NCBI GenBank assembly: GCA_013397935.1
Contig: VZRN01011464.1
Coordinates: forward strand, 5,126,489-5,190,488
DNA from: Dasyornis broadbenti
Taxonomy: Eukaryota; Chordata; Aves; Passeriformes; Dasyornithidae
DNA: 64,000 nucleotides
Direction of reading: 5' to 3'
Part shown: positions 23,581 through 38,500 of the stretch, one piece after another
Position numbering within the stretch: the stretch's first letter is position 1
How the letters are laid out: every line of letters begins with the position of its first letter
The notes under the pieces: model-generated
Told to the model about the DNA's origin: nothing
Seen by the model: only the letters and a program-made list of their open reading frames with translations
Database searches by the model: none
Translations under genes and position numbers: made by a program

Positions 23581-26463
23581 TTTAATGTTGTTCTTGGTCC
23601 AGAATATGTGAAGTAATTTTACATAAGTAATAATCAGGCATAACTGAGGTGCCTAGTATTTTGAAATGCACTCTCATTCCTGCCAAAGCAGGAAATCATG
23701 AGTAAAACAATTAATAAATGCCATTCCTCACTTTCCAGCATAATAGAAGGAAAGTACAGACAAACTGTATAAGCTTTTAAATGTGTGTATCTGTGTGGCA
23801 AAATGTAACATAAAGATCCTATCTGTTCTGTCTGTGATGTTTTAACTCAATGAAGAGCATTGATTTTTTTTTAGAAGAATGAGTGCAGAATGAAAAAAAT
23901 AAGAATAAAGTACATGAGTTTATAGAGCTTCATACTTCCTGATTTAGAGTGATGACAAGAAGTAATGAGAGCTTGTTGGAGATTCTCACTGAAGCTAGGA
24001 CACTCTGAGACTGAGTCACAGCTTGAAGTTCATCCGGCGCTTGTAGTTGACCAACTCCTGTCTGATACATGAGGTGAAATTCAAGGGTTTCAGCATTTTG
24101 GAGCTAGGAGACTTGGAGGGGTGTGAGAAGATTGAGCAGAGTTCTTGACTTTTTTTGCACACACAGTCCCAACTATTCCTCAAAATTCAAGACAGCAGAT
24201 GTTGCCCATGGGATTATGACCTTTACCCTGATGCTCAGGTTTTCTGTGTTTACACCAGGGATAAGCTAAAATAAATATATTTACTTCAGATTGCCTGGGG
24301 CCCAAGTGGTCTAAAAATATTGAAGCTTACTGCAGCATCTCAGCGGTGAGTTTATTTGAACGGAATCAGCATTATTTTTATAGAACATGAAAATATTTTA
24401 CATAGTTCTGAGTAACAGAGTTTGTTATTAAGAAGCCATCCTCAGCTCCCCTCAAAACTCTGTAGCCTCATGAGTGGAGAAACAGTTATCAACAACTAAA
24501 ACCTTGAAACAGTGTCTTCCCACTTTTAAAACACTTTTTTAAAAGCCCTGAGGAATGACAAAAAAGTGCAGTTACAAGCCAAGCATGGAATAAAAGTTTT
24601 AGTTTGAATATCAGTGACATACACTGTCAATAGTCCTTGAACTCTCATAATCAGGTATTTGGCACAGCAGAGATATCCCCACTCAATGCTACATAATACT
24701 GCAAGTATTTTCCTTCTAGACCTGGCCAAGCTTAAGAAAATGCAAAACATTGAAGGTTCTTAGCACTTTTGCCTCTTGGACTCCAAACATAGGGCATCAA
24801 TTCCTGGAATAGTTGACTTTTCGTTAGCAAGAGGCTGACAGGGTGCTGTGTGCTTGTCCAACTTTATTATTTATTCCCCAGAATGTGTCCAATCTCCTTG
24901 TTTTTTGTCTTTCACTGCTTTTTCCTCCTGGAATCTAAAGGCATGACATTCAGAGAGCACTTTTTTTTGTTTATCCCTGCTTACAATCTCAGTGGCTGCC
25001 TTCTCTACCTGTTGGCAAAAGCCTGGTATGGATTTTAAGAACATGGTGTGTTTCAGCAGCATGTTTTTCTTTCTTTTTTTCTTACTCATTCTCTACTGGT
25101 ACAGACGAATGAAAAAAGTCCTGCATGAAATGAAAACCAGTATTGTGTTGAAGCACAGGGAATTGGGTTATTAGGATGGTCAGTGTAGGGGTGTCCTTAG
25201 GCAAATTCCTTATATGATGGATGACCTTCAATTCACACACTCATTTTGGAGATCTCTGACTTGAGGTATCTTGGACCTGGTGTCCAAGGAGGCCAAATGC
25301 CTTCTTTAGCTGAAAGCGATGGAAGATTCAGACACATTGCATTTTTTGATGAAGCAACAGGTAAATGAAATGGATTGCCTGAGTTTTATTACACACAGAT
25401 CTGAGGAACAGTTTTGATTTGACCTCTCTGTACCTGAGATTTCCTACCAAAAAGGGAGAGGTCAGCATCTTTTCCTGCTAGTCAGAGATGGGCTCTTACT
25501 TCCCTGTGCCAGCCCTTCGGTAGCTTTGTAAATATGAAAAGAGGGTTATGATCTGCTTGTGTGGTATAGTTACACATTTTGTTCATGTTGCTTTACAAGC
25601 AAGATTGAACATAAACATTTTTAACGTATTTTTCTCAGTAATTTTTCCTTGTGGTAAATTCTTAGACTCTGACATACTTTGAGCTTGCCTTCAGCAATCT
25701 GTACAGATGTTTCCTATTATGATCTCCCCTGTTACATCATTTATTAAAACACTGTTTTGCCAAATGTTTGAATTAGGAAAGGCATGCCGTTTTGACATTA
25801 TTCAGAGATTCTTGCAGGGAAGTAAGGTAAGATATAGATGATACTCTGTTTTGAGCTCATAAGCACAGACGTTTCTGATTAGAATTTTCAGCAGCTTATA
25901 AAACCAAATGGGATTTGATAGAAGCTGGCTCTAAAGGAAGTTTTGCAAAACTTCTTAGAAAGATTTGAATCCTTAATTTGTATGTATTCCCAGCTGAAGC
26001 TTCATTGTGTAGGAAAATGAATATGGAGAGCTGTTGCATAACCAGCAAACTCCAATTTGTATTTCAGAGTAACATAATAAAGTGAAAATAAATTACATGG
26101 TAATAATTGTTTTGGACAGCAGGGCTAGTGCAACTTCCAGGGAGAAAAACAAAACCTATGATTTGCCATGGTATTACTCCATTTTTATACTGATTTATGT
26201 GTATTGCATTCAAGGAAAACACTGGAAAAAGAGCAGAATAAGGACAAAGATGACTCAGGTCCCCACAGTGGTGATGCATTTCTTATTATAACAAAGCACA
26301 TACAAGGAACCTATAAAAAGCGGGTACAACTCATTCACTTGACGTTTTTCAGTGATAAAGTACCATCCATCTGAACAACTTTTCTTTTTAATATATGGCA
26401 GATTGTTCAATTGTACCCATCAGCACAATATCTGGATGACAGTGTCCCACAGTGAGGCAGGAA
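23581..26463. other. Non-coding stretch, no recognised gene
   Basis: No exon-like frame with a known motif and no recognisable repeat. Open frames are short and low-complexity. I see nothing else here. Confidence 0.5.
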
Positions 26464-26590
26464 AATATTATTACTCTGTTACAGACTGAGGCACAGGGAG
26501 ACTTAGAGACTTGTTCAAATTCAGGCAGGAGGAGTAAGGCAGAGATGGGAATGGAAATCACATCTACTATTTCCCAATCTAGTGCCAGGG
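26464..26590 (+). mobile_element. MIR / CORE-SINE relic
   Basis: The order of words follows the MIR core: TTACAGACTGAGGCACAGGG, then GAGACTTGTTCAAATTCAGG (in place of the usual 'gacttgcccaaggtcacac'), then GGCAGAGATGGGAATGGAAATC (in place of 'ggcagagctgggattcgaacc'). MIR-type SINEs predate the split of mammals and birds, so a diverged copy is expected in a bird genome. The tRNA-related head is not recognisable. Boundaries are approximate. Confidence 0.65.
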
Positions 26591-29500
26591 TTTGCCTGAT
26601 TTCTTAAACATGGCCTTCCCCCATAATTGTGGGACCAGTGGACCCCAGCTTCTCCCTGTTCATCCAAGTGCAGTAATTAACCCATTTTGATGTATGTGTC
26701 TTCCATGAGAACGTGCCAGTTCTTTGCAGTGCCCACATGGAAAAACTATTCATGTGCAGAAGCCTAACCTTAATTTCAGGGTTGTTTGCCCCATACCTAT
26801 CTGATAAGAGCAGTCAGAACAGATGAACAATCATGCAAGGGACTGAAAAGCCTTCTCAGTTTTGTGCATTTCTTTGTCCATTGCCAGTGTTTTCTATGCC
26901 ATTATCCCTCCCTTCCTGTTTGTCAGACTCAGTGACTTCTCAAGAATGGGAACACAGGGGAATTCATCACTCTGGAAGCTGTACTGCTTGAAACCGCATT
27001 TTTTAAGCATCTAAACCCACTATTCTGTTAATCATGTCACTATTCAATGAATGTTTAGCACAGACAAGGTTTTTTTACTGTTTCTGTGTTCCAGCATCCA
27101 CATGCTTTATTTCCCTTCCCAAGCAGCAGGTTTTCAGCCCCATGTGGCTCTGCATACCAACTACATCCTTTCCAGTGCCATTTGCTAACTGCCAGTCAAA
27201 TACAGGTGTTATTCAACCAATAAAGCAAATCCAGCTCTCACAGGCTGAGACAGACCTCTCAACTGGCCCTATTTCCATCCTTCTGTCTGCAGGTATCCTA
27301 GTATGGCAGCAGGGACACCCAGCAATGTACTTAGTCAGCTCTGGAAGACTGTACCCAGAACAAATCCTGTTGAGATCCTCAGAAGGAGAGTATTTTAGGA
27401 AAGGCATTATGAAATGTCAGGTGAGGAAAGAAATACATAAGTTGATCACTGGGAGAAATTATTTCGATCTCTCTCATGGCTCATATTTCCAATTAAAGTT
27501 GTTGTTCCTTCTCTTTATGGAGAGTCTGATGGTGTTGAAGGTTTAACCACTGCTGGTTTCAGAAAAGCTCAGATTTTCAGCCTGCTCACCCAACACTGAT
27601 ATTTATTTTCTCTGCTGTGAGAGAATATTGAAAGCAGATACCTCTATTTTCAGACCTATGTACAGATGATGTCCCCAAAACTTTACGATATCAGATGCCA
27701 GAACATACTTTGCTTTGTCTGTTTGTGTCCAAAGGATCACTTGGTGGTTACAGGCTATCACCGTCCTAAAAATATATTGACTTTCACTTTTATTCTAATA
27801 TAACCAAGATAGTTGCAACAATTTCATTAATCTTAAAAAATAAAAAAAGCAAAAGTAATTGTTCTTACAGAGTTGCACAGAGCTTTGTGTCTAACCTACT
27901 CCAGCTATTGGCAAAACCAGAGTGCTGTGTGATATTTATTGAGTGCTTTGTCAAATTATAAAAAAAATCCCGGAAGACTAGGGGACCATGGAAGCTGTCC
28001 CCAGGAGTGTCCAGTGGAAGGTCTGCCCTTGTGCCAGAGAGGTGTGGAGCCCCCAACAACTTCTCAGCAGCAAAATTGCTGTACTTTGTCTTCCCAGCAA
28101 AGCTAACAAGGGCATCAGTTTCACTGGCCAGCTGCCATGCCCAGGGAGCTGCTGCTTTGGTGTAAACTTTGTTCAGTTTTGCTGCTTTATTGGATTAAAA
28201 CCAAAGTTACTTCTGTGGAAAAATAAGTCTGCAAACTGGAAACTTGTTTTGTATCTAGATTTAGTCTGAAATTTTTGAAAGTTTGAGCTTTTTAGATTCT
28301 TAATTTAAAGTACACAACATAAGTAGCCAAACACAAAAATATAAGTAAATAAATAATCAATTGTTAGAGATTATAAGAAAAGCCAGTGCCACAAATCTAC
28401 AAATAAGATACACATCAAAAATCTAGGTATGAAAAAAAATGATAATTTTGGGAATTTCTGAGTGTCTTTTCTGGGCACATGTGTTTCCAAACTTTACATT
28501 AACATTGTAAGAAGTAGGAAATTTCCATTAAAAAAAAGTGGAAAAAATCCTCAGGTTTCCTGACATTTCCTGAGGACTCAGGAAAAGTGCCAAATGTTGT
28601 GAGGTTGTGATAAAGTCATGGGTGTTAGCAACATCAAGAACAAGAATAGCCTTCTGCAGGCACTGCTGTTCTGACAAAGCAGTGTGATATATCTTGAAGA
28701 ATCACTCCCTTTACAATGCTCACATGCTGTACTGGTACTTCTAAAATTTTCTGATTTTTGTTGTACCCCCTGGTTTTACACATTATTCAATATGTACCTC
28801 ATTGTTTTCAATTGTGCAAAGCAAAAATATCTATGTGCAAAGTAAAATTCAACTATATAGTATAAACAAATGCTACATAATGTTGCTTATACATTGCATT
28901 AGTACTCAATAAACTGATAGGCTTGATAAAATGCATGAAGGGAATAATGACTGTATATTGTGTGTTTCCCAGGTACCACTGATCAGACAGAAATTGAAAC
29001 ACTTCTGAAGGTGTCTTACTCCCGACCTAGGCTTTGCCATCTATATTGTACAATGCTAATGCTTAAAATGGGAATTTCTAATGTTTGATGCATGAGGAAA
29101 TATTGCATATAACCCAACAGCATGTGCCTGGTCCCAGCTCTGTTGGAACTTTAGTAGGAACAAAGCTGTGTGCGGATGAGCTGTGTCCTTTTGATGTGGT
29201 GCCTGTGACTAAGCAGGTCCTTGTCCTAGAAAAACATCTATTTGCCATAAAGAAAATAATCTTCAGAATAAGGTCCTGGATGATGCCCAGGACATGGTGT
29301 GGATCTTCATGGCTTTTCCACTGTCTTCTGCAGCCTTGTCACTACAGAGCAAACTGGCAAGTACAATTATTCTGGAAGTTCAACTATGGTTTAATTTTTT
29401 TTTAAACAACTTAACATTACAAAGATTATTCCAGAGGAGTAAGGGCTGGAAACTGATGTTCACATAGAGAAGCTACTGTGGAATAGTTGTTACAGAGCAG

Positions 29501-32500
29501 CTTCTTTCATGGGGGTAGCTAAGGCTACATCTCTGGTCAGAGAAGACTCACCCTATGAGCAACCATTACCTGAACTTTTTGAGTCATAACAGCTAGAAAC
29601 TCCTTGACTGGGTACCTCACTTTGCAGGTCCTTTGTGAAATTATTTATTGGAATAGCCCACAGCTTGTTGCTTCTTATTTTTTTTTTTGGGAAGAGGAAC
29701 CTAATTCTCATTTGGATACCCTTATTTTTTTTCTGTGGAAGTCTCCAAACAATGCTGTGTTGTATTTGGGTGTCTAACAGTTGGAGCCTGCACTTTCTCC
29801 TCAGTGCTGCTGAGGAAGCTGGATATTGTATAACAACTAATAAGTCATTTCCTAGACCAAATTATAAGTCAGGGTCTGTTAGGTGGATGCCAGAATTCTA
29901 TAGCTTTTTATTTAAATAAAAGCTATAGGTTAAATGTATTGTTGCATGTTGAAGAACTTTCCATAAACCTATTAATGCAATTGCCTACTTACATTTCCCA
30001 TATTCCAAAAATAAACTCCTTCAGTACTGGCCTTGTCTCATATACATAAATAAAAGTATATGAAATAAAAATTGAAAGCAGCCTAATCCTTTTACAATCC
30101 ATCCTCATGGGAAAAGCTCAGCTGAAGTCAATGGGAAAGACTGAGGTATATAAGATTAATTCTAATTCTAACCAGACACATAAGATTATCAAATTAAGTT
30201 GCTAGTGAAACAAATGCAGATATTTTTAATTGCAGCACAAGAAAGAGAAATTTATTTTCATAAAACCAATTTATATTACATATTTGGGTGTTTGCTTGAT
30301 TACTTGGGCATTTTAGTGCTGGACTAGATGCTAGAGACCATGATAATGTAGACAAAGAAAGGAATAAAATCCTTACACTTCTTTTGAAAATAGATCTTTT
30401 TTCAAGTGGTTTTGATCTCCTTTCCAAAAAAATGTTACTTGTGAAATGCATCCCTTGAAAATGATAGCACAGTTGAGCATTTTTTGTTGAAATGTTAATA
30501 TTCTTTAGCAACTAGGCAACTGGCATGTCTTGGATCTCTCCATGTAGGAATTTGTTTACTTTTTTTAGCAAGTAATGTAGTCATCAACAACAATCTTGGA
30601 TATGCAATCAGCAGGAATTTGTGTCTTCTGCTACCTTATTAATGCACATTATTATTCACAAGCTCCTGCAGATCTAAAATACTTCTGGCTTCTGAAAACT
30701 TAAAAAGTATGGGGGAATATTAATGCACAGACTAAGAAAAGAACATTGGTGTCTGAAGACCTGAGATTCTGCATTGTCCTGTATTTTGCATCAGTGTCAT
30801 CTTACACAGCAGATGTGCTACACTAATGTGCAGATTCAGCAACGTTTCAGGAATATTCTGAGTTTATGTTTTAGAAAATTTCATAATAAATTGAAGGGCA
30901 AGTGGGTATCAGACCTGTGAAACTTCAGTTATAGAACCAAAGGACAGATTACACACACAAGTTACACACCCAGGGAAAAAATACAGTTCATTAGAATTGT
31001 ATGGATGCATACATGGATTTAGTTTAACAGCTGCTTTAAAATAATAGATGCTTAATAATAGATGGTTTAAAATCTATTGATAAAAATCTGTGTCTGCACG
31101 GATGACTGGCAAGACATATATTTTGCCATTCAAAACTTCTCTCACCTAGAAGGAGAAAATGAACATTAATTTGCTGCTTTCATAGGAGAGTGGTTTGTGT
31201 ATTAGACTAATAAAAAAAATGGGGATGAGAAGAAAGGAAAAAACTATTGGCAACTTTACTGCGTTTTTCTCATTTTTCTTCTTCTCTTCAAGAGGACAAC
31301 TGGCTGCTGTGCATTGCAGTGGTCTGAGATGATGGTAACGTCCAGATTTCCTGTGAACAAAAGAAAGCAGCTCCTATCTGTGTGTCACGGCATGGCACAC
31401 TGGAGGCAGGTGCTCAGGTGCTCAGCAGACTGGGGAGAGTTCGAGATGGTCCCAAAGTAAACCAGCGTCTGGAGAAATGTAAGGTAGAATAACGTGGCAA
31501 GGCTGAAGTGTAGGTGTCTCCTGGGCTGCTTTCATCCCTTGTCTTGCTTCAAATTTATATTGTTTCATGTTCAATAGTTACATTTTGCTTTCACCATGCT
31601 GCGGTGGCCAAGCCCTTCCTTGTCTCTGCACCGTGATTCTACTTCCCCACCCATCACACGTGGTGACCCCTCCATAACAGAAGTGCCAGAGTTCACCTGA
31701 TTTTAATATGTCTCATTCTGGTTGACTGCAAATCTTTTGTTCTGCACAGCAACCCACTCAGTCTGGTTAGTAGTTGTCTAGTCAACTAGAGAAACTTAAA
31801 AATTAACTGTGTGTTCTAAATTATCTGTGGAAATCGATAGGTTCCTTGAAGAGCAAATTCATTGCTCTCGGGAGAATAATGGAGGATGATATGATTGCTG
31901 ACCTCTCTTCACCTACAAAGTGAATCTAGATGACCAGCTTAGATTGGCTATCTAACTTCAGATGGCTAAACATAACAAAATTATCACCTGTATTTGGGAA
32001 TATTTGTCCTTTGAACACAGTATTGCTAATTGCTCAAGTCACTTGTCTTCAAACTCAAAAGAAAAAAATATACTCCTTCAGTATTACTCATTTTTCCCAT
32101 ATGCTTTTACTTCTCTCTATAGGTACTGCTAGCTTAGGGTTTTAGGTACATGCTGACATAAAGTCTGCAAATTATAACATTATTTGGAGTCTTTAAAACT
32201 TTATCAAAAGCAGTAGATTTACACGGCTTGTTATTCTGGCTTTCAGGTTCCTTCCTGAATTCCTCTGAAAAACTGATCTTACCGGATGTCAGCTGAATCT
32301 TTTATCATCCAGGTAAGAGCAAGTTATAATGACCCGAAATCCTACATTGTAATTGGAAGTATCAGCAAATTAAAAACTTTTCTCTTCATTATCCTAGGTA
32401 TCTATAGCAATGATATTTAGGAAATGTAGCTGTCTGTAGAATGTAAAATTATTTGTCATTTTATAGTTACAGCAATCTTTGGATTACCGATGTGAGCCAT

Positions 32501-35500
32501 TTTCAATTTAGGGAGAGACTGAAGTTATGTTCTCCACATACAATTGATCACAACTGCAACAGTGAATTTTCTGCCTCTTTCTTCCTCCATCTGTCTGCCT
32601 CTCTCTACCCCCATAATGAACCAGCTGGTCATTAAAACTTGCAGCCAAGTATACAAGGAGTAAATTACTGCCCTCTGCTTTGGGAAAGCCAAAAATACCC
32701 ACAAGTTTGTTGATCAGCATGTATGTCTGTCAATCAGCATGCTCCAAACTCGGAAGCAGACAATGCAAGTGCTACTCTGAGAAGCTGATAAGGATGCTGA
32801 GTGGGAACATGGAATACAGGACACTTGTTCAGAAGAAAAGGGGCATGTGAGATGCTTAACTACAAGAACTAGCCCTCTACTGCTTGTGTTGTTTCTCTCT
32901 TGCTAGTGAAAGAGAGAGATAAGAAGCAGAGCAGCCAAAATAACAGAACTGTTGGGTTTAATGGACATGAAGTTGTGATGGAGAGTCTATGTGAGCACAT
33001 AACATCATACACCTGAGAGCCATGAATCAGAGGTGAAAATATTGTTACATACTGAAAGGCAATGTATGATATTAAGTAGAGAAGTGAGGTGTGAGGATTT
33101 TTATTTAAGAAGTCTATTCTGTTAACCTTTACATTTTGAAGGGAATGAGGATGTAGAACTGAAATGCTATGGCATTAGACATTAAATAAAAGCAGATAAT
33201 ATTACACTACAGCACAATCAAGGGTTCAGCTTCAGAAAGCAGACAAGACCAGCTTGCCTCTGCCATGTATTTTAGTTTTATAGCAAGACAGGTTAGGAGA
33301 CCTCAAACTTCATGTTTGACTGGATATCCCTTTTGTATCAAAATAACCTCATCGTTCAGTGCCATGACATCTTAAGTGCCCCAGCTTCAAGTTACATACT
33401 GAGACCAGACTTTGTATTTCTGGAGAGAAGAGTTTACATAGTTGTTCAACAATAAGACAAAATGGTATGCACAATTCTACATACATAAATTGCAGTTTCT
33501 GTTCTGAAGAGTAGCCAGGTTAGCTACAACATTTAATCTGCTTCCATGCTGGATCTGTAGGAACTGATGGGAGACTGTCAGGAATCGCTATGGTCTTCAG
33601 GGTACTGCAGAATCTCTGGCAGGGGTGATGTCCTGAAGACACCTGTACGCTACGTGTTGTGGTGCTTTGCCATCTTCTCTCTAGAACACTGCTTTCAAGT
33701 TTTTCAAGGTCAGTCACTTGTTCTTTTAAGTCCCTGTCTGCCGAAGTAGCTGCAGACTTGGAAGGTGGAAGAATCTTCAGAGATTCCTCTCTGAACAGTT
33801 AGTGTTATAACTGGAACACGGAAAGAAACTCAAAGTAGATGCTGTTCAAACTACAGTCCTTTTAACACCTGTGACCTTAACATTTCTGGAGAATAAATTT
33901 ATGGTTGCTGGCCTCATTCTGGCCAACCCCTAATTTTTCCATTGGCCTAGAGATTAATGTCCTCCTCTACCTACGGAAAATACTTCTGTATTCCTTCACC
34001 ACAAGGGCCTCAACATAGAAGACTAAAATTTCAGTATTTTTTCCATGAGTTGTAATATTACAAAGCACATTTATCAATTCTCTATGTTGGTGCTTATAAG
34101 GAAGAAAATATCCATGGCAATAAAAATAAAAGTGCAAGGAAAATTGAAATTCATTAACAACACAATTTCCATAGTGATTGTGCTCTGACAAGATCTAGAG
34201 AGATTAATATCAGAAAGTCCATTGCATTGTTGTTTCATTTTTAAATGAAGCCCAGAGGGAATGAGGGGAGGGAATGGTAACTGGAAAACTTAAATATGAA
34301 CGATCAGTTATTATCAATATGTATTCTGACTAATAAGTGTTTTCATGGAATGACCGATAGATCTGCAAATCTGTCTTCTAAATGTAAATATGTTAAACTG
34401 ATTCTATCACTGAAAATCTGGAGTACTTGTATGGTGTGTTTTCTGTTTGTCTTTGTCCACCATGAATCACAGATAATTAAGAATGGAAAAACCAATTCCA
34501 ATAAACTTCTTCATCTTGAGTCACATCAGGATTGTTTCTTACAACCTTTCACTTCTTGTTTTTTTCCAGTGTGCGTATACCCATCCCTAGAGATGGAGTT
34601 CTATTATTTCCCTTTAAAGACTATTCCATGGTCCACTAGACCTTATCATTATGAAGACACTTTTTCTCCTGTTCAGCCTGAACTATTCTGTCTGTATCTT
34701 CTTGTTATTATCTTGTGACACATCTCCCTCCTTGATATTTATGCACCTTAGCAGTTCAGAGATAGCAATTGTGTCTTCTCTTCTTGGTTTTCATTTAACA
34801 TGCACATGAATGTGATATATATTAAGTGCAAAAAGTGTATCTTTAAAGAATGGATTTTATACTGAGGAAGAATTGTCTTAGCTCAGCTACAGCTAGGAGA
34901 CCTTTAGCACTTGTAGTGGGACACAATTTAGCTCTTTAAAGTAATTAATGTGATGTCATTAGTGCTTTTAGCCAATGCAGCTACATTATTATGGTATGCT
35001 ATATACATAAACAATATTTAATCTCATTCTTTTTCTTGCATAGCACTTTCTTGTGAAAGCAACAGCTTTGCTCAAAGGATTTGTTCTGAAGATTTATACA
35101 CTTATAAACATTTTAGGCTTAATATTGGAAGTGTGTTTGCTATAATTGTTCTTTATGATGAACCTCTCAGCATTGATACAGTGTTCTTTTGCAAACATCT
35201 CTGTATAATTTATTTATCTTGATATATTAAGCCTGAAAACATTTTTCTATGTATGAATTTAAAAATTATTAGAGTAGAAGCTTCCACTAATAGAAATGGG
35301 AAGCTGAGACACAGGGGATAACATTATTTCCTCACAGGCACACATTGAGTGTGTGCTATTTGCCAAATTGAGTGAGACAAATTTGGGACTGGAGAATAAA
35401 ATGCTTAGATTAATGTTTATGTGTATGTTCACATCTATGAGAGAGAATTTAACAACGGAATCTGTCTCTGATTGTCAAAACTCCTTCTGAAATCATTGTT

Positions 35501-38500
35501 CCTCATTCTTTTTAACACAAACCATGGAAGATTTACATACATTTATCTGAGATCTCTGTATAGTGAAAAATGGTCTTCCTGGCACACTTCAAGAGTCCTA
35601 AACTTTTGAATTGTACTCCCACATTTACCTATGATGCTCATTTGGGCAATTTCTTTCTTTGGGCCAGAGTGAAATCCCTGGATGTCAGGTGCCCCAGGTG
35701 ATAGCTGTGCTCTCTATCTAGGATGAAGCTGAGCAGAAATTCAGGCCAGAATCTGCCCAAAACCCAGCCTTCCTCTGGGTGAGACCTGCAGGCTCAGCGA
35801 GAAGGGACCCTCCAGCAATGCACAAGGCCATGTGTGAATTAGCACTTTGCCCTTGCCAGCAATGTGGACACAGCTAGTTTCAGTCACATGGCAAAAGAAA
35901 TGTTGGGAACACAGAAAGGTTTGTCCGGCAAAGACAACTGTCCAGAGTGTGCTGTGCTTACACAGCTCTGTAAGTCCCAATGAGTAGGTATTTCTCAGCT
36001 TTTAAGGTCTGCAATTACCTCTGTAAATCCATCATTTTGTGCATGTCTTCCTTTATGTTGCTGTAAAAATACAGCTTCTGTCACTGGGCACTATCCGAAA
36101 ATGGCCTGTAGAAATTATAACCATCAGCAGGGCACAAAACTACTGTATTGCATTAAAAGCTGTTGATTCCAAACTGCATAAACAGCTCCCACTGTGAAAA
36201 ATCTCCACGGATATGTTACAGCTTCTAAATCATATTCAAACCACAACCTGCTATGTACAGTGGAAAGTTAATTAACATGCTAATATTAAAAATAATTATT
36301 ATAGAAGTATAATGTTAAGCAAGAATCTTTTTGCTTTGTTGTCAGAAAGGTTATACCCTTGGCATTTATATGCACAGCCTTTTCATCTTATTATTTGCCT
36401 TTCATTTCCTGCTCACAGTAAGACATCCTAAGTACAGTTTTTCTAACACATTATGAGGACTCCAAGAATATTCAAAGTCCTATGGCCTCTTGTTGTCCCC
36501 CTCAGTCCTAACCGCAGAAGTATTTATTGCCCCAGCAAGTATTGCCAGGAGCGTGTTATTACCACTCAATTTCAGTATCAAGGAAAATATTAAATCATAT
36601 TTAAATAATTCTGAAGAATACTTGTTATCTACAGACTCAGGTTAAATAGTCAATGCGTTATATTCATACCAGATGGGATGCAAAACCTGGTTGGTGACAG
36701 CACTTTATTAGTAGGAGAGAAAAGATGCGGTATATGTAAACAGGATTGGTGTAGAAGGCATTGCAAGGCTTCACAGAATGTATGTAGGTGGGATTTTTGA
36801 TCAGGATAAAATGATGTTAAGTAAAAGATAATGAAAAAGAACTTTCCTGATGATAATGAAGAAAGAGCAGATAAATTTAGCTAAGTACACTCAGATGGTA
36901 CAGAAATGGGAAGAGGGACAGAGAGACTGTCCAGAAAATTAAAATTGTGTGATGAAAGAGAAATTGGATTTCATCTGGGGTCAGTGCTACGACCCCTGTG
37001 ATGGACTTTCAAAGTTTGAATGCATGAGTCAGACATCAGTTCCAGGAGTTTGGTCTCCATTTGATTTGATTACAATTATATCCATCTCTGGTATGAATCC
37101 ATGCCCTACATTCTCCACCTCAGCTCAGCTGAGGGATGGACTAGTGGCTAGTTCTGGGGTATATGGAACAAGTTTTTCTGTTTCTCCAGGCTTCAAAACT
37201 GCAGCAGTACTGCTCTGTGGTGCAGGCATTTCCTCCTATCCTCTCATCCTTGTTTCCCAGATTCAGATATCTACTAGTACAATTCTGTATGTGAATATTG
37301 TTTGGTTACCACCAAACTTGCAAGTCATTCCTTGTCAATTCCAGTGCATCTGGAAAGGATGAGAGAGAAAAGATTTTTGCTTCTTTACTTCAAACTATTT
37401 CTCAAGTCACAGAAAAGTTCAAGTTAGAAATTTTAATATGGCCATTTTGATTGCTTGGGTTGAATGGGAAAGAGCTCTGTCTATTAGGATATAATTCTTA
37501 TTCTGCTAAGAAGCCACTAGAAAACAGATCTTAAAACTTTGTGACAATACTGATATGAAAACTAAAGCAAAAGGCCTGTGAAGGAAAATGAAATCAAGAA
37601 TCCCATCTATTTTCCAAGGTCTCATCACTGCTTTGATTATATAATATTACACATCAAGTTCTCTTTTTTTATAGCTCAAAAATTATAAGTAATGTAATAA
37701 CGGCATGCACAAAAATGTGCCAAAAGCACAAATAGTGTTCCAATTATTACCAAACCCCTCTCAACTGCATGTCTGGAGCAGTTGCATGTAACTTTATGTG
37801 CCTTGCTCAGGACTCTCCATGGATATAAAGTCTTTGTAGCATCTGTCTTCAGACAGAGGAGAAGGATGGGCATCCCTGGGGAGGACTCAGCCCACCCAAG
37901 AAGGGCTCATAGGAGTGGTTTGTCTTTCTCCATTGGTTTTACAGGAACTGAGGACAAGTGCTCTTACATGTGTTAGGTGTCTAAATATAGATGAGATGAC
38001 TCTGAGCTGAAGGGTTAAATGGGCAACTCAAGCAAATAATCTTGAAGGAAGAGGTAGTAAAATAATCAGAGCTACTAGAAATACATAACACTGTCTCCTT
38101 GAAGCCTGAGATGACCTGTAGGCTTTTTGAAAGGTTTGGTGAGGAGTTCTGGAGAATGTCTTGGAGGGTGGGATGTGCCCAGAGAGTCTGTGGAGTCCAA
38201 TAAATATGAGTAAGATGTCATGATTTAAGGATACAATGCATATTTTGTGTCAAGTAAGTGATTTTCCTGTGGCAAAGATTTGAACCAAACAAGCACCAGA
38301 GAATTACAGTATCATGAAACCATGAATTCTTCTCTGCTGATTAGTTAGCATTTATCCCATTCTCTTTTTGAGTCACTACATTGATGATTTCACCAGTGCT
38401 GAACCAGAAATATATTTTGTTTTGTTCTAAATATCAACCTGTAAGGCTTGAGAAGGACAGTGATTCTGCCATTTGCACCAAATAAAGCCAGTTCGGGGAG

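Noticed and set aside
27034..27546. 170-codon plus-strand open frame
   Set aside because: No family motif, no splice structure, no CpG island nearby and ordinary intron-like composition. Likely chance.
31385..31690. Possible LTR-like segment (TGTCACGG start, GTGGTGACCCC near the end)
   Set aside because: No poly-A signal in order, no clear ends and no recognised family. Not enough to call.
34296..34718. 140-codon plus-strand open frame with hydrophobic stretches
   Set aside because: The hydrophobicity follows from T-rich codons. No recognisable protein family or gene context.
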